A stretch of DNA of 64,000 nt. Origin: Eretmocerus hayati. Its lineage: Eukaryota; Arthropoda; Insecta; Hymenoptera; Aphelinidae. The translations under genes were made by a program, and so were the position numbers. The stretch spans positions 98,365,338-98,429,337 of the forward strand of contig CM056744.1 of NCBI GenBank assembly GCA_029851415.1, written 5' to 3'. The notes under the pieces are model-generated. The model was not told the origin of the DNA and made no database searches. It worked only from the letters and a program-made list of their open reading frames with translations. Below, piece after piece: positions 26,001-38,000 of the stretch (within the stretch, counting starts at the first letter, position 1; the number at the start of each line of letters is the position of its first letter).

Positions 26001-29000
26001 ACATATTCAAAATTATTAGACATTTTTCTTTTCGACTTCTTCGGACAATTATAGAGCCAAAGGTATATTAAAAAATTTTTCTCTACTTCAACGATCCTAG
26101 TGATCTTCTTTCCCGCAAGTGAAAAAATTAACCGAATAACAAATGAGATGAATTTTATATTTTTACAGCAGTCAAAGAAATATTGAAGAGTTAGCGTATC
26201 ATAAGTTGAAACATCCCATAAGTATGACCTTATAGCTATTACAGATGTCTCGAAAAAAGTTTTCAAAAATTATCCGATTCTCCATGAAATTTTGGAATCA
26301 ATTTGGTCCACCACTAACCTGAGCACTCCATTATTCTTGTCTTGAACTCAAATAAAGATTTCAACTGCTCCTTGAGAATTTTGAGACTCTTTGCCAGACC
26401 ATATTGATTATTATTAGGATCAAGCTCGGCTACAGCTGGTCTTTGTTCTTCATTGAACGCTTGCAATTGATCGAAAGTCGGGGCTTCAGTCAAACATGAC
26501 TCTGGCAATTTTTTCGGCAGATACCCTAAATGAAAAATTATAGATATCTGTATACTAATCAGAACTCCATGAAAATATGCTTCAATAACTGCATTACCTG
26601 ATGTTAAAAAAGGGTCATTTATGAGTTCTTCAACGGTAGATCTATCTAAAGGTCTCACTCGCAATATTCTGGAAATCATAGACATCCCAGGGGAGTCATC
26701 CTTCCTCAGTTCGTCTTGTAATGCACCATCAAGCTCGTACCATATTTCAAATCCATCAATGTTCGCTGCAAACTCTAATGGTTCCAATTCACTCGGAGTA
26801 AATGGTATCCTCCCTTTGATAAACATATACATGATGCAACCGAGACTCCATACATCAGCCTCGTAAGAATGCCCAGTTCTTGAAAGTATTTCTGGAGCCA
26901 TGAAGCACAGAGTGCCGCAACAGGTTCTTGAGTATAGAGTTAAAATTATTAATCAGTTATTTGATTCACTTGCAGCAATTATTTCAGCAAAAATGCAATT
27001 ACCTCCTTTTTTTACCATCACTCTTAATTCGCGCGGATAGACCAAAGTCGCCGATTTTTACATTCAGCCCTTTATCAAGAAATATATTTTGCAACTTGAG
27101 ATCTCTATGGACTATTTTTTGCTTGTGCATATAATTTACACCATCAAGGATCTGCTTCATAAAGTATCTCGTCTCGTATTCAGTTAAGGTTTCTCTTCGT
27201 ATAAGTAGCTCACCCATGGACTTGAACAAAAACCAAAAATATTCATAAGGTGTATTGAATCATGACAGCCAAAAAGCTGCGAAGACTATTTGAGCCCGAA
27301 GTTGAACATTTCCTTTAAAAAATCACTATAGATCGACTAATGTATACTCGAGTCAGGTAGTATCTGAAATGCAAGTTTCGTTCATTGCGGAGCTCGGATA
27401 TCCTAGTTCTAGTTTGAAAATTGTTGCAAGATCCAGTCTTTTTTTCTAACATTCCTTACTGTTGTAAGTTTTGTCAAACTTAGTACATTTGACTATTTCT
27501 TCTTGTAAATGGGAACTATATGTATATACATGGGATGTCAAGTTAGGCTAGATGCTCATGAGAGCTAATTATCCGCGTGTACCGCCGAAATCACATATTT
27601 AGTGTGGCTCGGACCGCCAAGTATGGAGTTGTACAGAGAGCACAGTTAATATATTACTTTAGTGTAATTGCTCTCTATGGTTATTCACAACCCTCTCACC
27701 AAGTTCCTCTCTCCCTCGGGGTCCCTCAACAACAGGTTATGGGCCCAGACATCGTATCGTCTGCGGTGAGACCCTGGCCGAGGAGCAGTTTTGAGAGTGA
27801 ACCGTCTTGGTGCCGTGAAGAAGAGGTTACGTGACCGCGTGCGTGCAAGTTTGGAGCAGCACGAAGATGGCGAGTCCGTGAGCGAGGCAAATGGCAAGCA
27901 AGTAGTTCGACTCTGAGTTTTGAGGTCGCCGTTTAAACTACTCCGATTCAGAGCTGCCACCGTGAGTGCCAAATTATTTTTGCAAGTGGAAAGAAATTTG
28001 TTGAAAGTCGTTCGAGCGAAGACGAATATTCCGCTGTCGACAGATGAGAATTCGTTGCGAGCAGTGTAATCAATGAAGTGAAGCTTACGGAAGCTAGTGC
28101 TTTCCGCCGACAAGCAAATGAGTGATTTTTTCTTGATACCCAAAAGTGAAATTGATGGATGTGAGATTCCCATCGTTTTTGATTTTTTTTTGGCGCAAAT
28201 GATAGTGCCACCGAAAAACGTGTCGACTATGATGCCGATAGAAAGTTCCGGAAACGAAATATCGTCCGATGTGCTCAAGAAGGAGCAAGTACGAAACCTT
28301 CAAGGTCAGTTATGTTATGATAGCCGCAACAGCAATATTACCGCGCAGAGTTCCATGTCACGAACGAAATGGTTGGGCCGATCAAGTGTAGATCAAAACA
28401 ATGGCTCTTTGGGCAACAGAAGCAGTAGTTTGAATTTAAAATTTGTGAGGTGTTTCAATTGCAATAGGTATGGACACCGTGCTCGACATTGCCTGAGTGT
28501 AAACAGAAGAAGCATCAAATATGCGAGTGTTGATAGTAAAGTTGTCCGTTCAAGTGATCAAGGTATCAAAGTTGATGATGACCAGGCTGAAGTTTATTAC
28601 GCTTTCTCAGCGTGTACATCAAGTGATGAGAGTCAAAGTGACTCGTGGTTTCTCGATTCGTGTGCATCCGCTCACATGTGCAACGATCGAAGGATAATGA
28701 AGAATTTGAAGTTTCTGATAGACTACAGAACAGTGATATTGGCAGACCAAGGAGAATTACAAGTTCAGGCTCAAGGAGAAGTTTTACTTCATGTTAATGT
28801 TCCAGGTGAAAATCCGAAAATTCTTTTGCGAGAAGTATTGTATGTACCCGATCTTGCATCAAATTTAATCTCAGTGGGAGCAGTTGACAAGAATGGATGT
28901 AGTCTCATGTATAAGCAAGGTAAATGTCAAATTTACAGTCCTCAAGGAATTTTGGTAGCCACCGGTTTCAGAATGAAGAATCATATGTATAAAATGACGG

Positions 29001-32000
29001 TGATGCCAGTCTCAGTCTCACATAAATCTCAAGTCAAGATTCCGAAGAAAAGTATGCATGGACTAGTTCAAGAAGAGAACTCTGAGTGTCCAAGATTGCA
29101 AAATGATGAAAATTTAATCAGTCCTTCTGAAGACTCTTGTTTAGTTCCAACCCTGCTGCAAAAGTTCGACTGGATTCGATTGAAATACATCCAATCGTTC
29201 TGAATCTAGAAACTTATGATGAATTTGAAACATGACTTTCAGGATTGAAGAAGACTGGAGTTCAATAACGATCAATGATGTTGATCATGATTCGAACAGT
29301 ATAGACCAATCTTCACCAATGCAGACTTCTCGCATTGAAAGTGAGATCGCCAATCAATCTCAATACTCACTGCCAGTATTCGGGAGTCGATGTTCTATCT
29401 GTATGAATGCTGATTCCCTTGATAGAATATCGCGATTCCAGTCTGTGTCAATGCCATAAAAAAGCATTGACATGTTATGTGTCCTATCTACTTCAATCGA
29501 TTTCAATACTGTTTCCCAGCATTGGAAATATCGAGATCTCAATCCGCCTCAATCGACCTCAATACTGACTGGAAGCATTGGAGAACCTGAGCCCTATTTA
29601 TCTGAATCGATTTGAATACTGGATATCATTATTGGAATTCCGAAATCCTATCTGCCTCAATCGATTTCAACACTGTTTTTCAGTAATGGAAACATCGAGA
29701 TCTCAATCCACCTCAATCGATCTCAATACTGACTGAAAGCATTGGAGACCTTAAACCCTATTTATCTGAATCGATTTGAATACTGGTTATCATTATTGGA
29801 ATTCCTGAATCCTATCTGCCTCAATCGATTCCAATACTGTTTCCCAATATTGGAAACATCGAGATCTCAATCCGCCTCAATCGACCTCAATACTGACTGG
29901 AAGCATTGGAGACCTTAAGCCCTATTTATCTGGATCGATTTGAATGCTGTATATCATTATTAGAAATCCGAAATCCTATCTGCCTCAATCGATTCGAATA
30001 CTGTTTTTCAGTATTGGGAACATCGAGAACTCAATCCCCCTCAATCGACCTCAATACTGACTTTCAGTCATTATTACAAATCAACGTCTTACATATACAT
30101 CACTCACATCACAGCTAAGGTTTCAATACAATCCAATACTTATTCCAATCATGATCGCATTAACATATCATCGCACTACATAACTAAACGCTATTTGGAG
30201 GTTCTGTCACTCATCAGTCTTATATAGGAACAGGAGAGATGGTTCGTCGCTTCCATGATATTTGGATGCAAACTGAGATGGTCATCGAAACACCACCTAG
30301 CGTCAGCCACTCGAATTCATCGGCCTCAATCGATTCCAATACTAACTTTCAGGAATGGGAATTTCGATATCTCACACGACGTCAATCGGTCCCAATACTA
30401 ACCATGGGCATTGACGAGTTTATTCATCGTCCTTAATCGATTTGAATGCTGAATAACAGTATTGAGGACTTGGAATCCTATCTGTCCCAGTCGATTCCAG
30501 TACTGTTGTCTAGTATTGGGAACATCGAGATCGGAACCCACTTTAATCGATCTCAATACTGACTGTGAGTATTGGAGTCATCATATCCTAATAACCTGAA
30601 TCGATTTCAGCACTGTCTCTCAGTATTGGATAGATCGCTATCTCAATCCACTTTAATCGATCTCAATACTGGAAGTATGCATTAGAAACCTCATATACTA
30701 TCTACTTGAATCGATTTGAATGCTGAAAATCAGTATTGGAGAATTGGAATCCTATCTGCCTCAGTCGATTCCAGTACTGTTTTTCAGTATTGGTTACATC
30801 GAGATCTTGATCAGCTTCAATCGATCTCAATACTGACTTTCAGCATTGCAGACCTCATATCATATATACCCGAATCGATCTGAATGCTGGATATCAGTAT
30901 TGAGGACTTGAAATCCTATCTACCCCAATCGATTCCAGAACTGTTCTTCAGTATAGGAAACATCGGTTTCTCAATCCGCTTCAATCGATTTCAATACTGC
31001 TTTTCAGCTTTGACGACCTTATATCATATTTACCTGGATCGAATTGAATGCTGAATATCAGTGTTGAGGACTTGGAATCCTATCTGCCCCAATCGATTCC
31101 AGTCCTGTATTTCAGTATTGGGAATATCGGGATCGCAATACGCTTCAATCGATCTCAATACTGATGTTCAGCACTGCAGACCTTACATGATATTCACCTG
31201 AATCGAATTGAATGCTAAATATCAGTATTGCGGACTTGAAATCCTATCTGCCCAATCGATTTCAGAGCTGTTTTCCAGTATTGGGAACATTGAGATCTCA
31301 ACCCACTTCAATCGATCTCAATACCGACTGTAAGTATTGGAGCCCTTATATCCCAATAACCTGAATCGATTTGAGTACTGTCTCTCAGTATTGGGTAGAT
31401 CGCTATCTCAATCAACTTCAATCGATCTCGAAACTAAATGAAAACATAAGTGACCTTATCATATCCTATCTACTTGAATCGATTTGAATGTTGAAAATCA
31501 GTATTGAGGACTTGGAATCACATCTGCCCCAATCGATTCCAGAACTGTTCCTCAGTATTGGGAACATCGAGACTCAGTCTGCTTCAATCGATTTCGATAC
31601 ATACTGATTTTCAGCATTGCAGTTCTTATATCCCATTCACCTGAATCAAAATCGATGCTGGATATCAGTATTCAGAACTTGCAATCCTATCTGCCCCAAT
31701 CGATTCCAATACTGTTTTTCAGAATTGAAAACATCGAGATCTTAATCAGCTTAAATCGATGTCAATATTGATTTTCAGCATTGCAGACATCATATGATAT
31801 TTACCTGGATCGAATTGAATGCTGAATATCAGTGTTGAGGACTTGGAATCCTATCTGCCCCAATCGATTCCAGTCCTGTATTTCAGTATTGGGAATATCG
31901 GGATCTCAATACGCTTCAATCGATCTCAATACTGATGTTCAGCATTGCAGACCTTACATGATATTCACCCGAATCGAATTGAATGCTGAATATCATTATT

Positions 32001-35000
32001 GAGGACTTGAAATCCTATTTGCCCCAATCGATTTCAGTACTGTTTTCCAGTATTGGGAACATCGAAATCTCGACCCACTTTAATCGATCTCAATACTGAC
32101 TGTAAGTATTGGAGCCTTCATATCTCAATAACCTGAATCGATTCAAGTACTGTCTTTCATGATCCGGTAGATCGCTATCCCAATCCACTCCAATCGATCT
32201 CAATACTGAATGTAAGCATAAGTAACCTTATAATATCCTGTCTACTTGAATTGACTTGACTGTTGAGAATCAGTATTGGAGAATTGAGATCCTTTCTGCC
32301 CCAACTCATTCCAATACCGTTTCCAAGTATTGGAAACACTGAGATCCCAATCCGCTTCAATCAATCTCAATACTGATTTTCAGCATCGGAAACCTTATAT
32401 CCTATTCACCTGAATCGATTAGAATGCTGAACATCAGTATTGAGGACTTGAGATCTCATCTGCTCCAATCCAATCCAGTACTGTTTTTCAGTCATGGGAA
32501 CATCGAGATCTCAATCTGCTTCAGTCGATCTCAATGGTGATTTTCAGCATTGCAGACTTCATATCGTATTCATCTGAAGCGAATTGCATGCTGAATATCA
32601 GTATCAAGGACTTGAGATTTCATCTTCCCCAATCGATTCTAGTACTGTTTTCCAGTATCGGGAACATTGAGTTCTCAATAAGCTCCAATCGATCTCAATA
32701 CTTACTTTTAGCATTGCAGACCTCATATCATATTTAGCTGAATCGGATTGAATGCTGAATATCAGTATTGAGGACTTGAGATCTTATCTGCCCCAATCGA
32801 TTCCGGTTCTATTTTTCAATTTCGGGTACATCGAGATCTCAATCCCCTTTAATCGATCCCAATACTGACTTTCAGCATTGCAGACCTTATATCATATTTA
32901 CCCGAATCGATCTGAATGCTGGATATCAGTATTGAGGACTTGAAATCCTATCTACCCCAATCGATTCCAGAACTGTTTTTCAGTATTGGAAACATCGGGT
33001 CCTCAATCCGCTTCAATCGATCTCAATACTGTCTTTCAGCATTGCAGGCCATATAACCCATTCGCCCGAATCGATTAGAATGCTGTGTATCAGATTGGGG
33101 ATGGGAAGTCCTATCTGCCTCAATGGTGGAGATACTGACCTCTAACATTGGAGACAGTATATTCGATCTACGTCGATATACCTGAATGAGGATTGTTAGT
33201 ATTGAGGACTTGAGATCCTTTCTGCCCCGATCGATTCCAGTACCGTCTCCCGGTATCGGAAACATCGAGATTTCAATCCACTCCAATCGATTTCAATCCC
33301 AATTTCCAGCATTGCAGACCTTATAACCCATTCAACTGACCAATAGCAAAACTCATCTACAGGCCGTTCCAATTCTGTCCAGCAGTATTCAATTTGATTC
33401 AAATACATGAAATCATGAAGAGTTCAATACTGATAGTGAGTATTGAGAGGAAAAGAATAACCATGCACTAACGATTTCAATTCGATCCTGTAGTATTCAT
33501 CTCGATTAGTCAATGACGCGAAGAGTGATTGGTTCATCATTGGCATCGATTGACGCCGTCAAATCAATGCTGCCTGGCATGATTCAGACCGATAGCGAAA
33601 CTTATCTTCAGGCCGTTCCAATCCTGCTCAGCAGTATTGGATTCGATTGAATATATGAAACCTAGAGGAGTTGAATACTGATATCGAGTATTGAGAAGGA
33701 TAGAATAACCATGCACCCGCGATTCCAATCCAATTCTGTAGTATTCATCTCGATTGGTCAATCACGCGATGAGTGATTGGGTCATCATTGAAATCGATTG
33801 ACGCAGTCGACTCAATGCTGCCCGGCAGGATTCAGACCGATAGCGAAACTCATCCTGAGAGCGTACCAATGCTGCTCAGCAGTATTAAATTCGATTGAAA
33901 TACATGGAATTCAGAGGAGTTCAATACCGATTGTAAATATTCAGGAGGAGAGAAACCATGCTTCCACGATTTGAATTCCATTCTATGGTGTTCAGTTCGA
34001 TTGGTCAATGGCGCAACGAGTGATTGGGTTATCATTGAAATAGATTCACACCGTCAATTCAATGCCGCCTGGCAGGATTCAGACCGATAGCAGAACTCAT
34101 CCTCAGGTCTTACCAATCCCGCTCAGCAGTATTGAATTCGATTCGAATATATGAAACCTAGAAGAGTTCAATACTGATTGTGAGTATTGAGGAGGATAAA
34201 ATGACCATGCACCCTCGATTCCAATCCGGTTCTGTAGTATCCATCTTGATCGGTCAATCACGCATTGAGTGATTGGTTCATCATTGAAATCGATTGACGG
34301 AGCCGACTGAATGCTGCCCGGCAGGATTCAGATCGATAGCGAAACTTGTCCTCAGAGCGTACCAATCCTGCTCAGCAGTATTGAATCCGATTAGAATACA
34401 TGGAATTCCGAGGAGTTCAATACCGATTGTAAGTATTGAGGAGGATAGAGACCATGCTTCCACGATTTGAATTCCATCCTTTAGTATTCAGCTCGATTGG
34501 TCAATAACGCAACGAGTGATTGGGTTATCATTGAAATCGATCCACACCGTCAATTCAATGCTGCCTGGCAGGATTCAGACCGATAGCAGAACTCATCTTC
34601 AGGCCGTTCCAATCCTGCTCAGCAGTATTGAATTTGATTGACATATATGGAATCTAGAGGAGTTGAATACTGATTGTGAGTATTGAGAGGGATAGAATAA
34701 GGATGCACCCGCGATTTCAATCCGATTCTGTAGTATCGGCCTCGATTGGTCAATCACGCAATGAGTGATTGGGTCATCATTGAAATCGGTTGATGGAGTC
34801 GGCTTAATGCTGCCTCGCAGGATTCAGACCGATATCAAAACTCATCTTCAGGCCGTTCCAATCGCGCTCAGCATCATTGAATTCGATTGGAATATCCGAA
34901 ACCTAGACGAGTTCAATACTGATTGTGAGTATTGAGGAGGATAGAGACGATGCTTCCACGATTTGAATTCCATCCTGTAATATTCAGCTCGATTGGTCGA

Positions 35001-38000
35001 TGACGCAACGAGTGATTGGGTTATCATTGAAATAGATTTACACCGTCAATTCAGTACCACCTGGCAGGATTCAGACCGATAGCGAAACTTATCTTCAGGC
35101 CGTTCCAATCCTGCTCAGCAGTATTGGATTCGATTGAATATATGAAACCTAGAGGAGTTGAATACTGATATCGAGTATTGAGAAGGATAGAATAACCATG
35201 CACCCGCGATTCCAATCCAATTCTGTAGTATTCATCTCGATTGGTCAATCACGCAATGAGTGATTGGGTCATCATTGAAATCGATTGACGCAGTCGACTC
35301 AATGCTGCCCGGCAGGATTCAGACCGATAGCGAAACTCATCCTGAGAGCGTACCAATCCTGCTCAGCAGTATTGAATCCGATTAGAATACATGGAATTCC
35401 GAGGAGTTCAATACCGATTGTAAGTATTGAGGAGGATAGAGACCATGCTTCCACGATTTGAATTCCATCCTTTAGTATTCAGCTCGATTGGTCAATAACG
35501 CAACGAGTGATTGGGTTATCATTGAAATCGATCCACCCCGTCAATTCAATGCTGCCTGGCAGGATTCAGACCGATAGCAGAACTCATCTTCAGGCCGTTC
35601 CAATCCTGCTCAGCAGTATTGAATTTGATTGACATATATGGAATCTAGAGGAGTTGAATACTGATTGTGAGTATTGAGAGGGATAGAGTAACCATGCACT
35701 CACGGTTTCAATTCGATTCTCTAGTATTCATCTCCATTGGTCAATCCTGCAATAGGTGATTGGGGGATGATTGGAATCGATCCAGGGCTAATGACTTGAA
35801 TCTCTCCATTCATGATTGAGACAGATAGGAATGAGCAAGGCTATTATACACCAGTACTGCAGAGAATTATTTGGTTCGATTGAGGAATGTTGCAACAATA
35901 GTTTTCAAAAGGTGAAATTCAATCCTGTCATTCGGGATTGGTTAGGATAGATGATTAGTATCGTTTCGCGAATTGAATCAGTTTCTGAAGCATTGATCTC
36001 GATAGAGCAGTGGGAGACGGGATCCATCATTCAATTAGATTGATTCCAATACTGTATTGGTTCATTCAACCATATTGAATCAGCAAAGATCTTTCATTCA
36101 TCCATCCGGATCCTATCCTATGCTGGATACTAGTATTGGATTATATTCGCTCACATCAATCCCCATCAACAGTATAGAATTCGATTGGCAGTTGTGATCT
36201 CAAATCTACAATTCAGGATTCAGCTAGATTGGGTCTATGTTCGATTGATCTGCATTGAATCCCAATACTGCTCTCGCCGGTTGAATGATAGGACCGATTG
36301 GAATGTATTGATCCCGATAGGATTCGATTGGTTTTTAATCTGTCCCAATCGATCTTTTGCAGCAGGGAAGCAGTCATCTAATGCAGATTGAGCCACAAGA
36401 AGAAAATTCGACTCTTAGGGTAAAAGAATCTTCAGATTGTAAATCAGCAGATGATATAGAAAAAGTCAAGAAGAAATCTGTTGGGCTGAGCGAAAACAGC
36501 CAGAATGATTTAGTTGCAGTGAAAACATTGATAAGCGAGGAACTTAATCCTCTGAGACAGAAATTCTCTCCATGTCGGATGAGACAGTCATATTTCTTCA
36601 AAAATGTATGCAGTATAAGCCAAACAGATAAATTGAGAAGAATGCTAATGTATCCAGTAAGTAGCAGACCCAGAAATTTGTATCAAATAGATACTTGTAC
36701 AAATTGGAAGTCGACGAGAAAAAAGAAATTTGATGAGTATGATCCAGTCGCCCCTGCGAAAGGTGTATGCACTTTATTGGAGATGCAGTATCCAGGTTGG
36801 TGTATGTTCCAGAATCATTCCTCAGGCACTTCAAGAAGTAGTCTGCAGGTTCCAGTATAAAGTTCTTTGCAGAACTCAGTGAAAACTTGTGCTAAATGGC
36901 CTTTCTAGTGAAAATAGTGAAATCAGTGAGAAGTATGATTGAATGTGAGAGACATACTTGAATACATTGATTGGATGGATGAGTGAAAATTTTGTAAGCA
37001 TGCACAAGAGTGTGAATCTTCAGTACGTAATAGTGTGAGAGATTTTGTTGAGATCAGATTGATCCAAAGGTCATAATTGTAAATGACGAGATGAACTCAG
37101 TCTAATCTTTGAGTAAATTTTCCGAGTAATGTTTTACTTTGAGCTAATGGTCCAGATTAGTCTTTTAAAAAGAATATTACGAATGACGAGAGTCTAGTGC
37201 AAGCCTTTGAAAAAATGGCTGAAAGAAGTGAGTTATGAATTTTTGAGTTGATATTTATTGTAAAAGTATCTGAGTGTACAAATGATGCACAAACGAATAG
37301 TCTAATTGCACACAGTTGTGATGCTGTCATAAATGGATGATGGTTCGATTAAGGCTATTATGCCAGTGAAAGTATTTTTGATCATCGGCTGATGTTGTCA
37401 AAAATGTATTTGAATCTTTCTGTGTTCAGTTGAAATTGTCGCTGAAGATTTTTTCAATTCTTTAATTTCTGACAAATTAGAGTCAAGGTAGTCGAGATTT
37501 ATTCTGATGATGTGAATTGCAGATCTGATTAGTTAATTCACATTCTGATCAATAATGGAAACTTGAAAATATGAATCCAATGTAGAGAAATTTGTTTCGA
37601 AAGACCATATAAAATGATAGTTCCATGGTGGAAAGGAGATATGGTGTGTTCAAGTCGAGGACGAGTTTTCGTCTTGCTCTGCGCAGATCCCATCGGCAGC
37701 CATCTTGCGTATTTGAATGGAGCAGACGACTGCTCTCGCGACTCGCTAGCAACGGTTTGGCCGTTCGAGCCACTGCCACTCCACAACATCACGTTACTCA
37801 TCCATTCTTTAAATTCATTTTTAACAAAAAAATGCCGTGTTGCTCCGTTCATCTATGCCATAATCGGAATGGAATGTTGATAAAGACAAAATGAGTTTTA
37901 CCGGATACCGAAGCATCAACCATCAGTGACTAAGCAGCGGGTTGATTTCTGCGGTCGGGATGTAAACAAACTTTCGGACAGTGTCTCGAACTTATATCAG

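Noticed and set aside
29460..36350. CRISPR-like or coding repeat array
   Set aside because: Repeats are diverged, without constant repeats and unique spacers, in a eukaryotic retroelement; frames are short and shifted.
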